A DNA stretch of 64,000 nucleotides, taken from NCBI GenBank assembly GCA_020161855.1, contig JAIUNJ010000007.1, positions 87,511 through 151,510 of the forward strand. The letters are read 5' to 3'. Source of the stretch: Pseudomonadota bacterium. Lineage in GTDB: Bacteria; Pseudomonadota; Alphaproteobacteria; Rhizobiales; Aestuariivirgaceae. The notes beneath the pieces are model-generated. The model was not told where the DNA came from, searched no databases, and was given only the letters and a program-made list of their open reading frames with translations. This document shows positions 49,888 through 60,029 of the stretch, piece after piece. Both the position numbers and the translations under genes were made by a program. Numbering within the stretch: position 1 is the stretch's first letter; the number at the start of each line of letters is the position of its first letter.

Positions 49888-51555
49888 CTAAACCCGCACT
49901 ACAACAACCTTGCAAACGGGCTTCTTGCCCCACTCTGCCTCGGCTGCCCGGCGTATCGCCGTGCGGATGGTGTCTTCCACCGTGCCATCATCCTTGCGGC
50001 GTGGCTTTGGCATGGAGCCGAATGCCGTCTCTGCGGCCTGAAGCAGATCATCCTCCAATGCCTCCGGAACGCCATCAAGAATGACCGCGATGTCGTCAGC
50101 AAGCTCATGCCGGGAGTCGATCAGAACCGTGGCAAAGATGATCCCGACAAATGACAGCTTGCGCCGCTCTTTAGCCGGGCCATCTTCAGCCGGCACGACC
50201 AGCTTGCCGTCGACATGCAGAACGCCTGCCGGCGCCTCATCGATGATGGCGGCAGGCCCGGGCGCAAGCCGCACCAGCTTGCCGCAGTCGGCGATGACGG
50301 TTTCCGGTATGCCCTGCTCGCGGGCAAACCGCGCATGGGTTCTCAGATGCCGTGCCTCACCATGCATCGGAACGAGGCAGCGCGGCTTCAGCCAACCATA
50401 CATCTGCCTGAGTTCGCCTTGCCGCGGATGGCCGGAGGAATGCACCAGTGCCTCATCGGCCGTGATCACATCAACGTCGAGGCGCGAGAGGTTGTTGATC
50501 ACTGCTCCCACTTCCTTCTCGTTGCCAGGTATGGTCCGCGCCGAGAAGATCACCAGATCGCCCTTCTCAAGGGCGATGTTCGGATGGCTGTCCTCGGCAA
50601 TCCGGGCCATGGCGGCGCGCGGCTCACCCTGGCTTCCGGTGCACAGCAACAGCACCTTGTCGGGCGGCAGGTAGCCAAATTCCGCTTCATCCAGAAATGC
50701 ACCCGCATCCTTCAGCATGCCGCAGATACGCGCCGCCTCAATCGTGTTCCGCATGGCGCGGCCGACGACGACCACCTCCCTGCCGGCTGCACGGGCAGCC
50801 TTCACCGCCGAGACAATGCGCTCGACGTGCGAAGCGAAGGTCGTCACAGCGACCCGCCCTGTCGCCTGCGAGATGATTTCCGCAAGCGTGGCGGCCACAT
50901 CCTTCTCCGACGGCGACAGTCCTTCCCGCAGAACATTTGTCGAGTCACAGATGAGGGCATCGATCCCCTGCTTGCCAAGCTCTGCAAAGCGCGTCGCAGA
51001 AAATGGCGTGCCAAGCATTGGGGTCTGGTCGATCTTCCAATCACCCGAATGCAACACCCGGCCCAGGGCCGTTTCGATATGCAAGGCGTTGGACTCAGGA
51101 ATCGAATGTGTCACGGGCACATATTCGACTTCGAACTGGCCCACCTTGAAACGCTTGCCCGGCTGATGAACGATGACCGGCACGTCTCCATCCAGCTCAT
51201 GTTCCTTGAGCTTGAGCTTCAGGAGCTCTGCAGCAAACGGCGTGCAGTGGACATCGCATTGCAATTGCGGCCACAGCCACGGCACCGCGCCGATGTGATC
51301 TTCGTGGGCGTGGGTGATCACCAGCCCGGCCAGATCATTCTTGTTGGACGTCATGAATCCGACATCTGGAAGAACAACATCGATGCCGGGCTCCCGCTCG
51401 CCACCGAACTTGACGCCGAGATCAACCATGAGCCACTCGCGCGCCTCGGAAGGGCCCGTGCCATAGCAGTAGCAGTTCATCCCGATCTCGCCCATGCCAC
51501 CGAGGGACAAAAGCACGAGGCCTTCCTCGCCATGCTTGCGGCGCTTGCTGCTCAT
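49888..51555 (-). CDS. rnj: Ribonuclease J
   Basis: A 555-residue metallo-beta-lactamase/beta-CASP nuclease with 5'-3' exonuclease and endonuclease activity on RNA. The zinc site is THAHEDHIGAVPWL with further ligands in VTHSIPESNAL and LHSGDWKID; the beta-CASP region has HSSGHPRQGEL and PMHGEARHL. The C-terminal domain is intact (to VVVVRV). Its start overlaps the birA stop by four bases (ATGA). The order nuoN-birA-rnj is typical of Rhizobiales, where RNase J works beside RNase E. Confidence 0.96.
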   Translation of the reverse strand: MSSKRRKHGEEGLVLLSLGGMGEIGMNCYCYGTGPSEAREWLMVDLGVKFGGEREPGIDVVLPDVGFMTSNKNDLAGLVITHAHEDHIGAVPWLWPQLQCDVHCTPFAAELLKLKLKEHELDGDVPVIVHQPGKRFKVGQFEVEYVPVTHSIPESNALHIETALGRVLHSGDWKIDQTPMLGTPFSATRFAELGKQGIDALICDSTNVLREGLSPSEKDVAATLAEIISQATGRVAVTTFASHVERIVSAVKAARAAGREVVVVGRAMRNTIEAARICGMLKDAGAFLDEAEFGYLPPDKVLLLCTGSQGEPRAAMARIAEDSHPNIALEKGDLVIFSARTIPGNEKEVGAVINNLSRLDVDVITADEALVHSSGHPRQGELRQMYGWLKPRCLVPMHGEARHLRTHARFAREQGIPETVIADCGKLVRLAPGPAAIIDEAPAGVLHVDGKLVVPAEDGPAKERRKLSFVGIIFATVLIDSRHELADDIAVILDGVPEALEDDLLQAAETAFGSMPKPRRKDDGTVEDTIRTAIRRAAEAEWGKKPVCKVVVVRV

Positions 51556-52298
51556 AGTGAACTCCTGCGCAAAGCTTCCAGCGAGGGAATGGTGACATCA
51601 CCAGCCCGTACAAGCCGGCGCCCCTCGGCCGCATCAACGATCATCGCCCCATCGTCGGCAAGGCCCGAGAACTGTCCCTGCAATCTCGCTGCGCCATCAG
51701 TCACTACGATCTCCTCGCCAATGCCAAGCGCACGGCTGCCCCATTCCGCTGCGATACCCGGAAAGCCTGAACTCCACTGCCTGAACCGGTAATCCAGCGC
51801 CCTTTGATAGAGCCCAAAAACGTCTGGCAACTTCGGCCCCTTCCCGAAATGTGAAAGCGCAGCCGCCGGATAGGCCAGCCCGATAGGCGCATGCTCGACA
51901 TTGATGCCACACCCAAGGCCAACCGTGACGGGCTTCTGGGTGAAAACCTCGCATAGAATTCCCGAGAGCTTAGCCCCATCCACAAGGCAGTCGTTCGGCC
52001 ATTTCAGCCTGGCGCGCTCCGGCGCCACATAGACCGAGGCGACGTCGTGCACCGCCAAAGCCACAACAAAGCCGAGTTGCGGAACGGTCGCAGCAGCGCC
52101 CTCAAGCGTGAGAATGAAGGTCGAGTAGAGATTGCCGGGGAGAGACGCCCAGTTGCGTCCCTGCCTGCCACGTCCCGCGGTCTGCTCGTCGGCCACAATC
52201 CATAGTGGGCCACGTTCTCCCTCGGCAACGAGCCTCTGCGCTTCCAGATTGGTGGAGTCGACCGACGCGTAGCGACGAACCGGAGCGTCTGCGATCAC
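51552..52298 (-). CDS. birA: Biotin-[acetyl-CoA-carboxylase] ligase
   Basis: A 248-residue ligase that biotinylates acetyl-CoA carboxylase BCCP. It has the biotinyl-adenylate loop AGRGRQGR near residue 43, LKWPNDCLVDGAKLSGIL with the catalytic lysine, and the C-terminal SH3-like domain. It has no N-terminal DNA-binding domain, so it is a monofunctional enzyme and not a repressor. The start is GTG at 52298, 8 bases after nuoN; it overlaps rnj. Confidence 0.94.
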   Translation of the reverse strand: MIADAPVRRYASVDSTNLEAQRLVAEGERGPLWIVADEQTAGRGRQGRNWASLPGNLYSTFILTLEGAAATVPQLGFVVALAVHDVASVYVAPERARLKWPNDCLVDGAKLSGILCEVFTQKPVTVGLGCGINVEHAPIGLAYPAAALSHFGKGPKLPDVFGLYQRALDYRFRQWSSGFPGIAAEWGSRALGIGEEIVVTDGAARLQGQFSGLADDGAMIVDAAEGRRLVRAGDVTIPSLEALRRSSL

Positions 52299-52306
52299 GC
52301 GGGCGT

Positions 52307-53746
52307 TCAGAAGAGCGACTGCGCCGCCGTGGCGGCAAGGGCAAGAAGCGGCTGCGCGATCAGCACAAAGGCAAGCGCGAAAGCACCCGATGCATAAGCG
52401 ATCGTCTTCACCTCACCATCCATGGCATCGAACGCCTCGGCCGGCTCGTCAAAATAGATCGCCTTGACGATACGCAGGTAATAGTAAGCACCAATCACGC
52501 TGGCGATGACACCGACGATGGCGAGGAGCCACAGGCCGGCCTTCACGGCGGCGAGGAAGACAAAGAGTTTGCCAAAGAACCCGGCCAGCGGCGGGATACC
52601 CGCAAGCGAGAACATCAGCATCGAGAACACGAAGGCCATGCCCTTGTTGGTCCGCGAGAGGCCCGCCAGATCCGAAATCGCCTCCACCTGCCTGCCGCCG
52701 CGCCGCATGGCCAGAACACAGGCGAAGACACCAACGGTCGTCACCAGATAGATCATCATGTAGATGATCACGCCACGCACGCCCTCCTCGCTTCCGGAGG
52801 CAAGCCCCAACAACGCGTAACCCATGTGGCTGATGGAGGAATAGGCCAACAGTCGCTTGATGTTGCTTTGCCCGATCGCTGCAAAGGCCCCGAGCACCAT
52901 GGAGGCAATCGAGACAAAGACGAGAATCTGCTGCCAGTCCTTCACAATCTCGGCAAAGGGACCCATGGCCACGCGGACAAACAACGCCATGGCTGCAATC
53001 TTCGGCGCAGCAGCAAAGAAGGCCGTCACCGGCGTCGGCGCGCCCTCATAGACATCCGGCGTCCACATATGGAACGGCACGGCCGATACCTTGAAGCAAA
53101 GCCCGGCGAGAATGAACACGAGTCCAAAAATGACGCCCAGGCTCGAGCCTGACGCGGAAAGAACCGAAGCGATCACAGGGAACTGCGTCGAACCCGTGAA
53201 GCCGTAGATCAACGAAGAGCCATAGAGCAGCATGCCCGACGACAAGGCACCAAGGACGAAGTACTTCAGCCCTGCCTCGGAAGACTTTGCGTCGTCACGA
53301 TTGATGGCCGCGACCACATAGAGCGCCAGCGACTGCAACTCGAGGCCCATGTAGAGCGAGATCAGGTCATTGGCCGAGATCATCATCATCATGCCGAGCG
53401 TCGCCAGCAGAATGATCACCGGGTACTCGAACCTTGCCATACCGTTCTGCGCCAGGAACCTCCCCGACAGAATGATCGCTATGGCCGACCCCGCCATGGC
53501 AAGAAGCTTCATCAGCCGCGCGAACGGATCAACGATGAAACTGCCACCGAAGGCCGTCTGTGTGCCATCCCCAAGAAGTACCAGAAGCCCGACCAGCACC
53601 AGCGCAATCACGGCCCCTGCCGAAACAGCGCCATAGGCATCCCTCCGGGAGAATACACCGAACATCAGCAACGCCATGGTCAGCAGGGCCAGCAATATCT
53701 CCGGCAGGGCGGCAACGGCATCAGCGGTTTGCAGGAGTGACATCAT
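52307..53746 (-). CDS. nuoN: NADH-quinone oxidoreductase subunit N
   Basis: A 479-residue antiporter-like membrane subunit of respiratory complex I, with about 14 helices. Proton-path residues are in the expected helices: the Glu of [14 protein letters not shown], the Lys of [21 protein letters not shown] and the Lys of [23 protein letters not shown]. It follows nuoM after 4 bases. It is the last nuo gene here; birA is 8 bases downstream. Confidence 0.97.
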   Translation of the reverse strand: MMSLLQTADAVAALPEILLALLTMALLMFGVFSRRDAYGAVSAGAVIALVLVGLLVLLGDGTQTAFGGSFIVDPFARLMKLLAMAGSAIAIILSGRFLAQNGMARFEYPVIILLATLGMMMMISANDLISLYMGLELQSLALYVVAAINRDDAKSSEAGLKYFVLGALSSGMLLYGSSLIYGFTGSTQFPVIASVLSASGSSLGVIFGLVFILAGLCFKVSAVPFHMWTPDVYEGAPTPVTAFFAAAPKIAAMALFVRVAMGPFAEIVKDWQQILVFVSIASMVLGAFAAIGQSNIKRLLAYSSISHMGYALLGLASGSEEGVRGVIIYMMIYLVTTVGVFACVLAMRRGGRQVEAISDLAGLSRTNKGMAFVFSMLMFSLAGIPPLAGFFGKLFVFLAAVKAGLWLLAIVGVIASVIGAYYYLRIVKAIYFDEPAEAFDAMDGEVKTIAYASGAFALAFVLIAQPLLALAATAAQSLF

Positions 53747-53750
53747 GGTC

Positions 53751-55259
53751 TCATTTCATCGACAGGGTCACGGCATCAAGGCTCGCCTGCGCGACCTGCA
53801 CCGATTTCAGAAGGTTTTCGACGGAGGCGCTCACCGTATCCAGAACCGGCGCCGGATAGACACCGAACAGAATGGTGAACACGACAAGCGGCGCCAGGCA
53901 GACCAGCTCTCGCGGCGTCATATCCGGCATCCATTTCAATTCGGGCTTTTCCAGCGCGCCGTAGGTGACGCGGCGATAAAGCCACAGGGCATAGGCAGCC
54001 GAGAGGATCACACCGGTCGTCGCAAAGAAAGCTACCCAGGTGTTGTTCTGGAAGGTGCCCAGAAGCGTCAGGAATTCGCCTACGAACCCGCTAGTGCCAG
54101 GCAAGCCGACATTGCCCATGGTCAAGAGCATGAAAACGGCTGCAAACAACGGCATGCGATTCACAAGGCCGCCATAGGCCGCGATTTCGCGCGTATGCAT
54201 GCGGTCATAGACAACACCGACGCAGAGGAAGAGCGCACCCGAGATCAGGCCATGGCTGATCATCTGGAAGACAGCACCGTCGATCCCCTGCCGGGTCAGC
54301 GAGAAGATGCCCATGGTGACAAAGCCCATATGCGCCACCGAGGAATAGGCGATGAGCTTCTTCATGTCTTCCTGCATGAGGGCGACGAGCGAGGTGTAGA
54401 TGATCGCCACCACCGAAAGCACATAGACGAAATCCTGGAAATACAAGCTCGCATCAGGGAACATCGGCACCGAGAAGCGCAGGAAGCCATAGCCGCCCAT
54501 CTTCAGGAGGATCGCTGCCAGGATCACTGATCCGGCCGTCGGCGCTTCGACGTGTGCATCCGGCAGCCAGGTGTGAACCGGCCACATCGGCATCTTGACC
54601 GCAAAGGAGGCAAAGAAGGCGAGCCAAAGCCAGGTCTGCATGCTGGCCGGGAAAACACCCGGCTTCAACAGCGCCACGATGTCCGTCGTCCCGGCATGCC
54701 AGTACATGGCGATTATGGCGAGGAGCATCAGCACCGAGCCGAGCAGCGTGTAGAGGAAGAACTTGAACGAGGCATAGACGCGCCGCGGGCCACCCCAGAT
54801 ACCGATGATCAGGAACATCGGAATAAGGCCCGCCTCGAAGAGCACATAGAACAGCACGAGATCGAGCGCACAGAAGACACCGATCATCAGCGTCTCGAGC
54901 ACGAGGAAGGCGATCATGTATTCGCGGACACGCTTCTCAACCCGCCACGATGCCAGAATGCAGATGGGCATCAGGAAGGTGGTCAGCATGACGAGCGGCA
55001 TGGAGATGCCATCAACGCCCATACGGTAAGTGGCCAACCCACCCATCCAGGCGCGGTTCTCGACCAGCTGGAATCCAGGCTCGGCGAGATTGAAATTCAG
55101 CGGAATGAGAAGTGACAGCAGGAAAACCACCAGCGTCGTCCACAGCGCTGCCCAGCGGGCATAGCGCGCAGCACCTTCATCATCGCCCCGCGCCAGCAGG
55201 ATCGCCAGCGCGCCAACCAGCGGCAGGAAGGTGACGGCGGAAAGAAGCGGCCAATCCAT
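53751..55259 (-). CDS. nuoM: NADH-quinone oxidoreductase subunit M
   Basis: A 502-residue antiporter-like complex I subunit, about 14 helices. Family text: [21 protein letters not shown] (conserved Glu), [33 protein letters not shown] and [17 protein letters not shown]. Its ATG shares a base with the nuoL stop (TGATG). Length and composition are normal. Confidence 0.97.
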   Translation of the reverse strand: MDWPLLSAVTFLPLVGALAILLARGDDEGAARYARWAALWTTLVVFLLSLLIPLNFNLAEPGFQLVENRAWMGGLATYRMGVDGISMPLVMLTTFLMPICILASWRVEKRVREYMIAFLVLETLMIGVFCALDLVLFYVLFEAGLIPMFLIIGIWGGPRRVYASFKFFLYTLLGSVLMLLAIIAMYWHAGTTDIVALLKPGVFPASMQTWLWLAFFASFAVKMPMWPVHTWLPDAHVEAPTAGSVILAAILLKMGGYGFLRFSVPMFPDASLYFQDFVYVLSVVAIIYTSLVALMQEDMKKLIAYSSVAHMGFVTMGIFSLTRQGIDGAVFQMISHGLISGALFLCVGVVYDRMHTREIAAYGGLVNRMPLFAAVFMLLTMGNVGLPGTSGFVGEFLTLLGTFQNNTWVAFFATTGVILSAAYALWLYRRVTYGALEKPELKWMPDMTPRELVCLAPLVVFTILFGVYPAPVLDTVSASVENLLKSVQVAQASLDAVTLSMK

Positions 55260-57307
55260 CAGTGCGTGCCCCCGAAAGCAAACCAGGAGGCCAGCGCAGC
55301 AACGCCGATCAACATGGCAAAAGCGTAGTGATAGACGTAGCCCGTCTGCAGCTTGACGACCTGCGTGGTGACGTCTCCAACCCGGGCAGAAACCCCGTCA
55401 GGCCCCAGACCGTCGATCACCGCACCGTCGCCCTTCTTCCACAACACGCGGCCGAGCCACATGGCCGGGCGCACGAAGATGAAGTCATAGAGCTCGTCAA
55501 AGTACCATTTGTTGAGCAGGAACTTGTAGATCGGCCAATGCTGCTTCGCCAGGCGCGCAGGCAGCGCCGTATTCCGGATGTAGAAGAGGATGGCCAGCAG
55601 CAGGCCCGCCAGCATGGCAATGGTGGCAGACCACTTCACCAGCCCCGGCACCTCGTGCATCTCGCGAATAACCTGGTTCTCGGCAGAGCGGAAGATGGCA
55701 TTACCCCAGAACTCCTGCTCGTGATGGCCGATGAAGTAGCCGGAGAAGACGAAACCGGCCACGATGGCGCCGATACCGAGCAGATAGAGCGGGATGAGCA
55801 TGATCTGCCCGCTCTCGTGCACATGCTCCATCACTTCCTTGTCGGCGCGCGGCGCGCCGTTGAAGGTCATGAACGCCAGGCGCCAAGAATAGAACGATGT
55901 GCAGAAGGCGGCGATCACCAGCAGGCCAAAGGCGAGCCCATGGTTGGTGGCGAAGGACGCCTCGATGATGGCATCCTTGGAATAGAAACCGGCGAAGCCG
56001 AACAGCCCGGGGATGCCGACACCGGTCAGCGCCAACGTGCCGATCAGCATCATGGCCCAGGTCACGCGGATGTGGGGAGCGAGGCCACCCATCTTGCGCA
56101 TGTCCTGCTCGCCCGACATGGCGTGGATCACGGAACCCGCACCGAGGAACAGCAGAGCCTTGAAGAAGGCGTGGGTGAAGAGATGGAAGATGGCGATGCC
56201 GTAGCCGCCCACACCCAGCGCCACGAACATGTAGCCCAGCTGCGAACAGGTCGAATAGGCAATCACGCGCTTGATGTCATTCTGCACGAGGCCGACCGTA
56301 GCCGCAAAGAAGGCCGTGACCGCGCCGACGATCACCACAACTTCGCGTGCCGCAGGCGCCAGCTCAAACAGCGGCGACATCCGCGCCACGAGGAATACGC
56401 CCGCCGTCACCATCGTGGCGGCGTGGATCAAAGCCGAAACCGGCGTCGGGCCTTCCATGGCATCAGGCAGCCAGGTGTGCAGCAGAAACTGCGCCGACTT
56501 GCCCATGGCGCCCATGAACAGCAGCAGGCAGAGCACCGTCAGGGCATCGAGATCCCAGGACAGGAAGTGGATGCTTTTGCCCACGGCGCCCTGGGCCCCG
56601 GCGAAGATGGTATCAAACTCGACCGAACCGAAGGCGAGGAACACACCAAAGATGCCAAGGGCAAAACCGAAGTCACCAACACGATTGACGACGAAAGCCT
56701 TGATCGCCGCGGCATTGGCGGACGCACGTGTGTACCAGAACCCGATCAGCAGATAGGACGCCAGGCCGACGCCCTCCCAGCCGAAGAACATCTGGATGAG
56801 ATTGTCGCTGGTCACCAGCATCAGCATGGCGAAAGTAAACAGGGAGAGATAGGCGAAGAAGCGCGGCTGGTGCTCGTCGTGGCTCATGTAACCGAGCGAA
56901 TACAGGTGAACGAGCGCCGAAACGGAATTGACGACCACGAGCATCACGGCCGTGAGCGTGTCGATGCGAAGAGCCCAGCTCGACGTCAGCGTACCGGAGC
57001 TGATCCAGCGCAGCACTTCAACCTTCACCGGTTCCGGATGATGCAGGAAGCCGACGAAAACATACCAAGAAAGCGCGGCTGAAACGAACAACAGCGCCGT
57101 CGTCAGGTACATTGGCCACACCGGGCCATGATAGTGCCCATGGTGATCGTCGTGACCATGGTGTTCTTCATGCCCGCCATGGCCATGCGCATCGTGATGC
57201 CCGCCATAGACGTCGGCATCCCGTCCCATATTTTTGAACAGGGATGTGCCGAAGAGCCCGGCAACGAGGGCCCCAAGAAGCGGAAGGAAGACGATGGCCT
57301 GATACAT
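55259..57307 (-). CDS. nuoL: NADH-quinone oxidoreductase subunit L with His-rich loop
   Basis: A 682-residue complex I subunit with about 16 helices and the long amphipathic lateral helix at the C-terminus. Motifs include [43 protein letters not shown] and [17 protein letters not shown]. Residues about 37-62 form a loop with 12 or more histidines ([20 protein letters not shown]), between helices 1 and 2. The ATG at 57307 is used; an in-frame TTG at 57322 would overlap nuoK. It is followed directly by nuoM. Confidence 0.97.
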   Translation of the reverse strand: MYQAIVFLPLLGALVAGLFGTSLFKNMGRDADVYGGHHDAHGHGGHEEHHGHDDHHGHYHGPVWPMYLTTALLFVSAALSWYVFVGFLHHPEPVKVEVLRWISSGTLTSSWALRIDTLTAVMLVVVNSVSALVHLYSLGYMSHDEHQPRFFAYLSLFTFAMLMLVTSDNLIQMFFGWEGVGLASYLLIGFWYTRASANAAAIKAFVVNRVGDFGFALGIFGVFLAFGSVEFDTIFAGAQGAVGKSIHFLSWDLDALTVLCLLLFMGAMGKSAQFLLHTWLPDAMEGPTPVSALIHAATMVTAGVFLVARMSPLFELAPAAREVVVIVGAVTAFFAATVGLVQNDIKRVIAYSTCSQLGYMFVALGVGGYGIAIFHLFTHAFFKALLFLGAGSVIHAMSGEQDMRKMGGLAPHIRVTWAMMLIGTLALTGVGIPGLFGFAGFYSKDAIIEASFATNHGLAFGLLVIAAFCTSFYSWRLAFMTFNGAPRADKEVMEHVHESGQIMLIPLYLLGIGAIVAGFVFSGYFIGHHEQEFWGNAIFRSAENQVIREMHEVPGLVKWSATIAMLAGLLLAILFYIRNTALPARLAKQHWPIYKFLLNKWYFDELYDFIFVRPAMWLGRVLWKKGDGAVIDGLGPDGVSARVGDVTTQVVKLQTGYVYHYAFAMLIGVAALASWFAFGGTH

Positions 57308-57318
57308 GGTTGTGTCCG

Positions 57319-57624
57319 TCAACCCTTCATGAGCGTGATGTCGTCAACCGCGATCGAACCGCGGTTGCGGAAATATGTAACGAGGATGGCAAGGCCGATC
57401 GCCGCCTCGGCCGCGGCTACCGTCAGCACCAGCAGCGCGAAGACCTGACCCACCATATCCTGCAGGCTGGTCGAAAAGGCTACGAGGTTGATGTTGACGG
57501 CGAGAAGCATCAGCTCCACCGACATCATGATGATGATGACGTTCTTCCGGTTCAGGAAAATGCCGAAGATCCCGATGGTGAAGAGGATCGCTGCAACGGT
57601 CAGATAGTGTGAAAGTCCGATCAT
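57319..57624 (-). CDS. nuoK: NADH-quinone oxidoreductase subunit K
   Basis: A 101-residue, three-helix complex I subunit of normal length. The two conserved glutamates of the proton path lie in [17 protein letters not shown] and [14 protein letters not shown]. It starts 2 bases after the nuoJ stop and ends 11 bases before the nuoL ATG. Confidence 0.97.
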   Translation of the reverse strand: MIGLSHYLTVAAILFTIGIFGIFLNRKNVIIIMMSVELMLLAVNINLVAFSTSLQDMVGQVFALLVLTVAAAEAAIGLAILVTYFRNRGSIAVDDITLMKG

Positions 57625-57626
57625 GA

Positions 57627-58235
57627 TCAGATCCCCTGCCCCGGTTCCACCTTGCGGATCTCGACGGCTGTTGCGGGCGTCCGCGCCACCTGAGCCGAGA
57701 TCGACTGGCGCTTGACCCCTTCCTTCTGCCGCAGGGTCAACACGATCGCGCCGACCATGGCCACGAGCAGCACAAGCCCCGCTGCCTGGAAATAGTAGAA
57801 GTATTTTGTGTAGAGCACTTGGCCAAGCGCTTCAGTATTCGTGACGCCCGCCACTGCCGGGGCTGCGGTGGCCTTGAGCGCCTCCGGCGAGATCGTCCAT
57901 GTCCCGAAGACCAGAGCCAGTTCCACAAGGACGATGAGACCGATGACGCCGCCGACCGGCAAGTAGCTCGCCAGCCCCTCGCGCAGCTTCACGAAGTCAA
58001 CGTCCAGCATCATGACAACGAAAAGGAACAACACGGCGACGGCGCCGACATAGACGACCACAAGGATCATCGCCAGGAACTCGGCCCCCATCAGAATGAA
58101 GAGCCCTGCCGCATTAAAAAAGCACAGAATGAGGAACAACACCGAATGAACGGGATTGCGGGCCGTGATCACCATCACAGCCGAGGCTACGGCAAGAACC
58201 GAGAAGAGATAGAAGAAGACTGTCGCTGCAACCAT
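57627..58235 (-). CDS. nuoJ: NADH-quinone oxidoreductase subunit J
   Basis: A 202-residue complex I membrane subunit with five helices. Recognised by [53 protein letters not shown] in parts (helix 3 has the conserved Tyr-Val-Gly-Ala-Val). A soluble tail follows ([19 protein letters not shown]). Located between nuoI (10-base gap) and nuoK. Confidence 0.97.
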   Translation of the reverse strand: MVAATVFFYLFSVLAVASAVMVITARNPVHSVLFLILCFFNAAGLFILMGAEFLAMILVVVYVGAVAVLFLFVVMMLDVDFVKLREGLASYLPVGGVIGLIVLVELALVFGTWTISPEALKATAAPAVAGVTNTEALGQVLYTKYFYYFQAAGLVLLVAMVGAIVLTLRQKEGVKRQSISAQVARTPATAVEIRKVEPGQGI

Positions 58236-58245
58236 GGTGCTTCCC

Positions 58246-58734
58246 TCAGCGGTAAGGCGCGTCTAGCGCCATGTTGCGGGCAATCTCGGATTCCCAGCGG
58301 TCGCCGTTCGCCAGAAGCTTGTCCTTGTTGAACAGCAGTTCCTCTCGCGTCTCGGTGGCCCATTCGAAATTGGGTCCTTCGACGATTGCATCGACCGGGC
58401 AGGCCTCCTGGCAGAAGCCGCAGTAAATGCACTTCACCATATCGATATCGTAGCGCGTGGTGCGGCGTGTACCATCGTTGCGGCGCGGGCCAGCTTCGAT
58501 GGTGATCGCCTGCGCCGGGCAAATCGCCTCGCACAACTTACAGGCAATGCAGCGCTCTTCGCCGTTCGGATAGCGGCGCAGGGCATGTTCGCCGCGGAAA
58601 CGTGGCGAAAGGATCCCCTTCTCGTGCGGGTAGTTGAGCGTGGCCTTGGGCGAAACGAGATACTTCAGCGCCATCCATGTGGCGGAGACGAACTCCTTCA
58701 GGAAGAGCGAGCGCGCGGCTTGGGACATGCGCAT
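58246..58734 (-). CDS. nuoI: NADH-quinone oxidoreductase subunit I
   Basis: A 162-residue iron-sulfur subunit that passes electrons to cluster N2. It carries two 4Fe-4S motifs, [15 protein letters not shown] and [15 protein letters not shown], separated by the usual insert. ATG at 58734 (GGGAG upstream) or 58728. It is 3 bases from the small membrane-protein gene rather than directly after nuoH. Confidence 0.97.
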   Translation of the reverse strand: MRMSQAARSLFLKEFVSATWMALKYLVSPKATLNYPHEKGILSPRFRGEHALRRYPNGEERCIACKLCEAICPAQAITIEAGPRRNDGTRRTTRYDIDMVKCIYCGFCQEACPVDAIVEGPNFEWATETREELLFNKDKLLANGDRWESEIARNMALDAPYR

Positions 58735-58737
58735 GGT

Positions 58738-58992
58738 TCAGGTGGCTCCCGGTGAAGAGGAAGAAAGCATTTGCCCGAGCACGTAACCGGCAATGGGCAT
58801 GACGACGAGACTCTGGATTCGAACAAACCGCGCCAGCAGCGCCGGCCCACGGCCCTGCTCCTGCGTGACCTTGAGGCGTTCGTGGCGCTCAGCCAGCACC
58901 GGATAGATGCTGCGCGTGAAGATCGCCAGTTCCACGATCCCGAAGATCAGGAACAGAAGCGCGCCCAAGAGTCCTGGTGCGGAAATGATCAT
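58738..58992 (-). CDS. 84-aa membrane protein inserted between nuoH and nuoI
   Basis: An 84-residue protein; the ATG at 58992 overlaps the nuoH stop by four bases (ATGA), and the stop is 3 bases before nuoI, so it is translationally embedded in the complex I operon. It has two predicted helices (about 6-25, [20 protein letters not shown]; and about 58-77, [18 protein letters not shown]) joined by a basic polar loop ([20 protein letters not shown]). It is not one of the 14 core subunits. It may be an accessory or assembly factor; I do not recognise a family. Confidence 0.8.
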   Translation of the reverse strand: MIISAPGLLGALLFLIFGIVELAIFTRSIYPVLAERHERLKVTQEQGRGPALLARFVRIQSLVVMPIAGYVLGQMLSSSSPGAT

Positions 58993-60026
58993 GAGGGCAG
59001 CCACCCGAAGGAGACAAGCACGCCCGCCGTGATGGCAACCCACGCCAACGAGATCGGAAGGAACACCTTCCAGCCGAGGCGCATCAACTGGTCATAGCGG
59101 TAGCGCGGCACAATCGCCTTCACCATGGCAAACATGAAGAAAACGAACACCAGCTTGAGCATGAACCAGAAGACGCCCGGCAGCCAGTTGAGCACCGGAA
59201 TGTCCACCAGCGGTAGCCAGCCACCCAGGAACAACACAGTTGTCATGGCGCACATCAGCGTGATCGCCACATACTCGCCGAGCATGAACAGCAGATACGG
59301 CGTGGACGAGTATTCGACCATGTGGCCGGCCACGAGTTCCGATTCCGCTTCGACAAGATCGAAAGGCGGGCGATTTGTTTCCGCCAGAGCCGAAATGAAG
59401 AAGATGATGAACATCGGGAACAGCGGCAGGAAATACCAGTCGAGGAACGAGTTCGGCAGGCCGAGCATTGTCCCAAGCCCCGTCTGCTGGGACATGACAA
59501 TCCCCGACAGGTTCAGCGTGCCGGCACAGAGCAATACCGTGATGATGACGAAGCCGATCGAGACTTCATATGACACCATCTGGGCCGCCGAACGAAGGGC
59601 AGCCAGGAAGGGGTATTTCGAGTTGGAGGCCCAGCCTCCCATGATCACGCCGTAAACGCCGAGCGACGACAGCGCGAAGAGATAGAGAATACCAACGTTG
59701 ATGTCTGCAATGGCCCAGCCGTCATTGATCGGGACAACGGCCCATGCGGCCAGTGCCAATATGGCCGTCACCATCGGAGCCAGCACGAACACGCCCTTGT
59801 TGGCGCCGTCCGGGATGATCACTTCCTTGAAGACGAACTTCAGCAGGTCGGCAAAGGACTGCAACAGGCCGAAGGGGCCAACCACGTTGGGACCGCGGCG
59901 CATTTGCACAGCCGCCCAGACCTTGCGGTCAAAATAGATAAGGAAAGACACGACAATGAGCAGCGCCGTGAGAAGCGCCACGCTCTGAAGCAGGATCAAA
60001 CCGATGAAGAGTGCAAGTTCGGCCAT
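58989..60026 (-). CDS. nuoH: NADH-quinone oxidoreductase subunit H
   Basis: A 345-residue membrane subunit forming the quinone site. Signatures: [29 protein letters not shown] near the start and the loop [29 protein letters not shown] with its conserved acidic residues. About eight helices. It starts 3 bases after nuoG and overlaps the small membrane-protein gene. Confidence 0.97.
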   Translation of the reverse strand: MAELALFIGLILLQSVALLTALLIVVSFLIYFDRKVWAAVQMRRGPNVVGPFGLLQSFADLLKFVFKEVIIPDGANKGVFVLAPMVTAILALAAWAVVPINDGWAIADINVGILYLFALSSLGVYGVIMGGWASNSKYPFLAALRSAAQMVSYEVSIGFVIITVLLCAGTLNLSGIVMSQQTGLGTMLGLPNSFLDWYFLPLFPMFIIFFISALAETNRPPFDLVEAESELVAGHMVEYSSTPYLLFMLGEYVAITLMCAMTTVLFLGGWLPLVDIPVLNWLPGVFWFMLKLVFVFFMFAMVKAIVPRYRYDQLMRLGWKVFLPISLAWVAITAGVLVSFGWLPS

Positions 60027-60029
60027 GGC

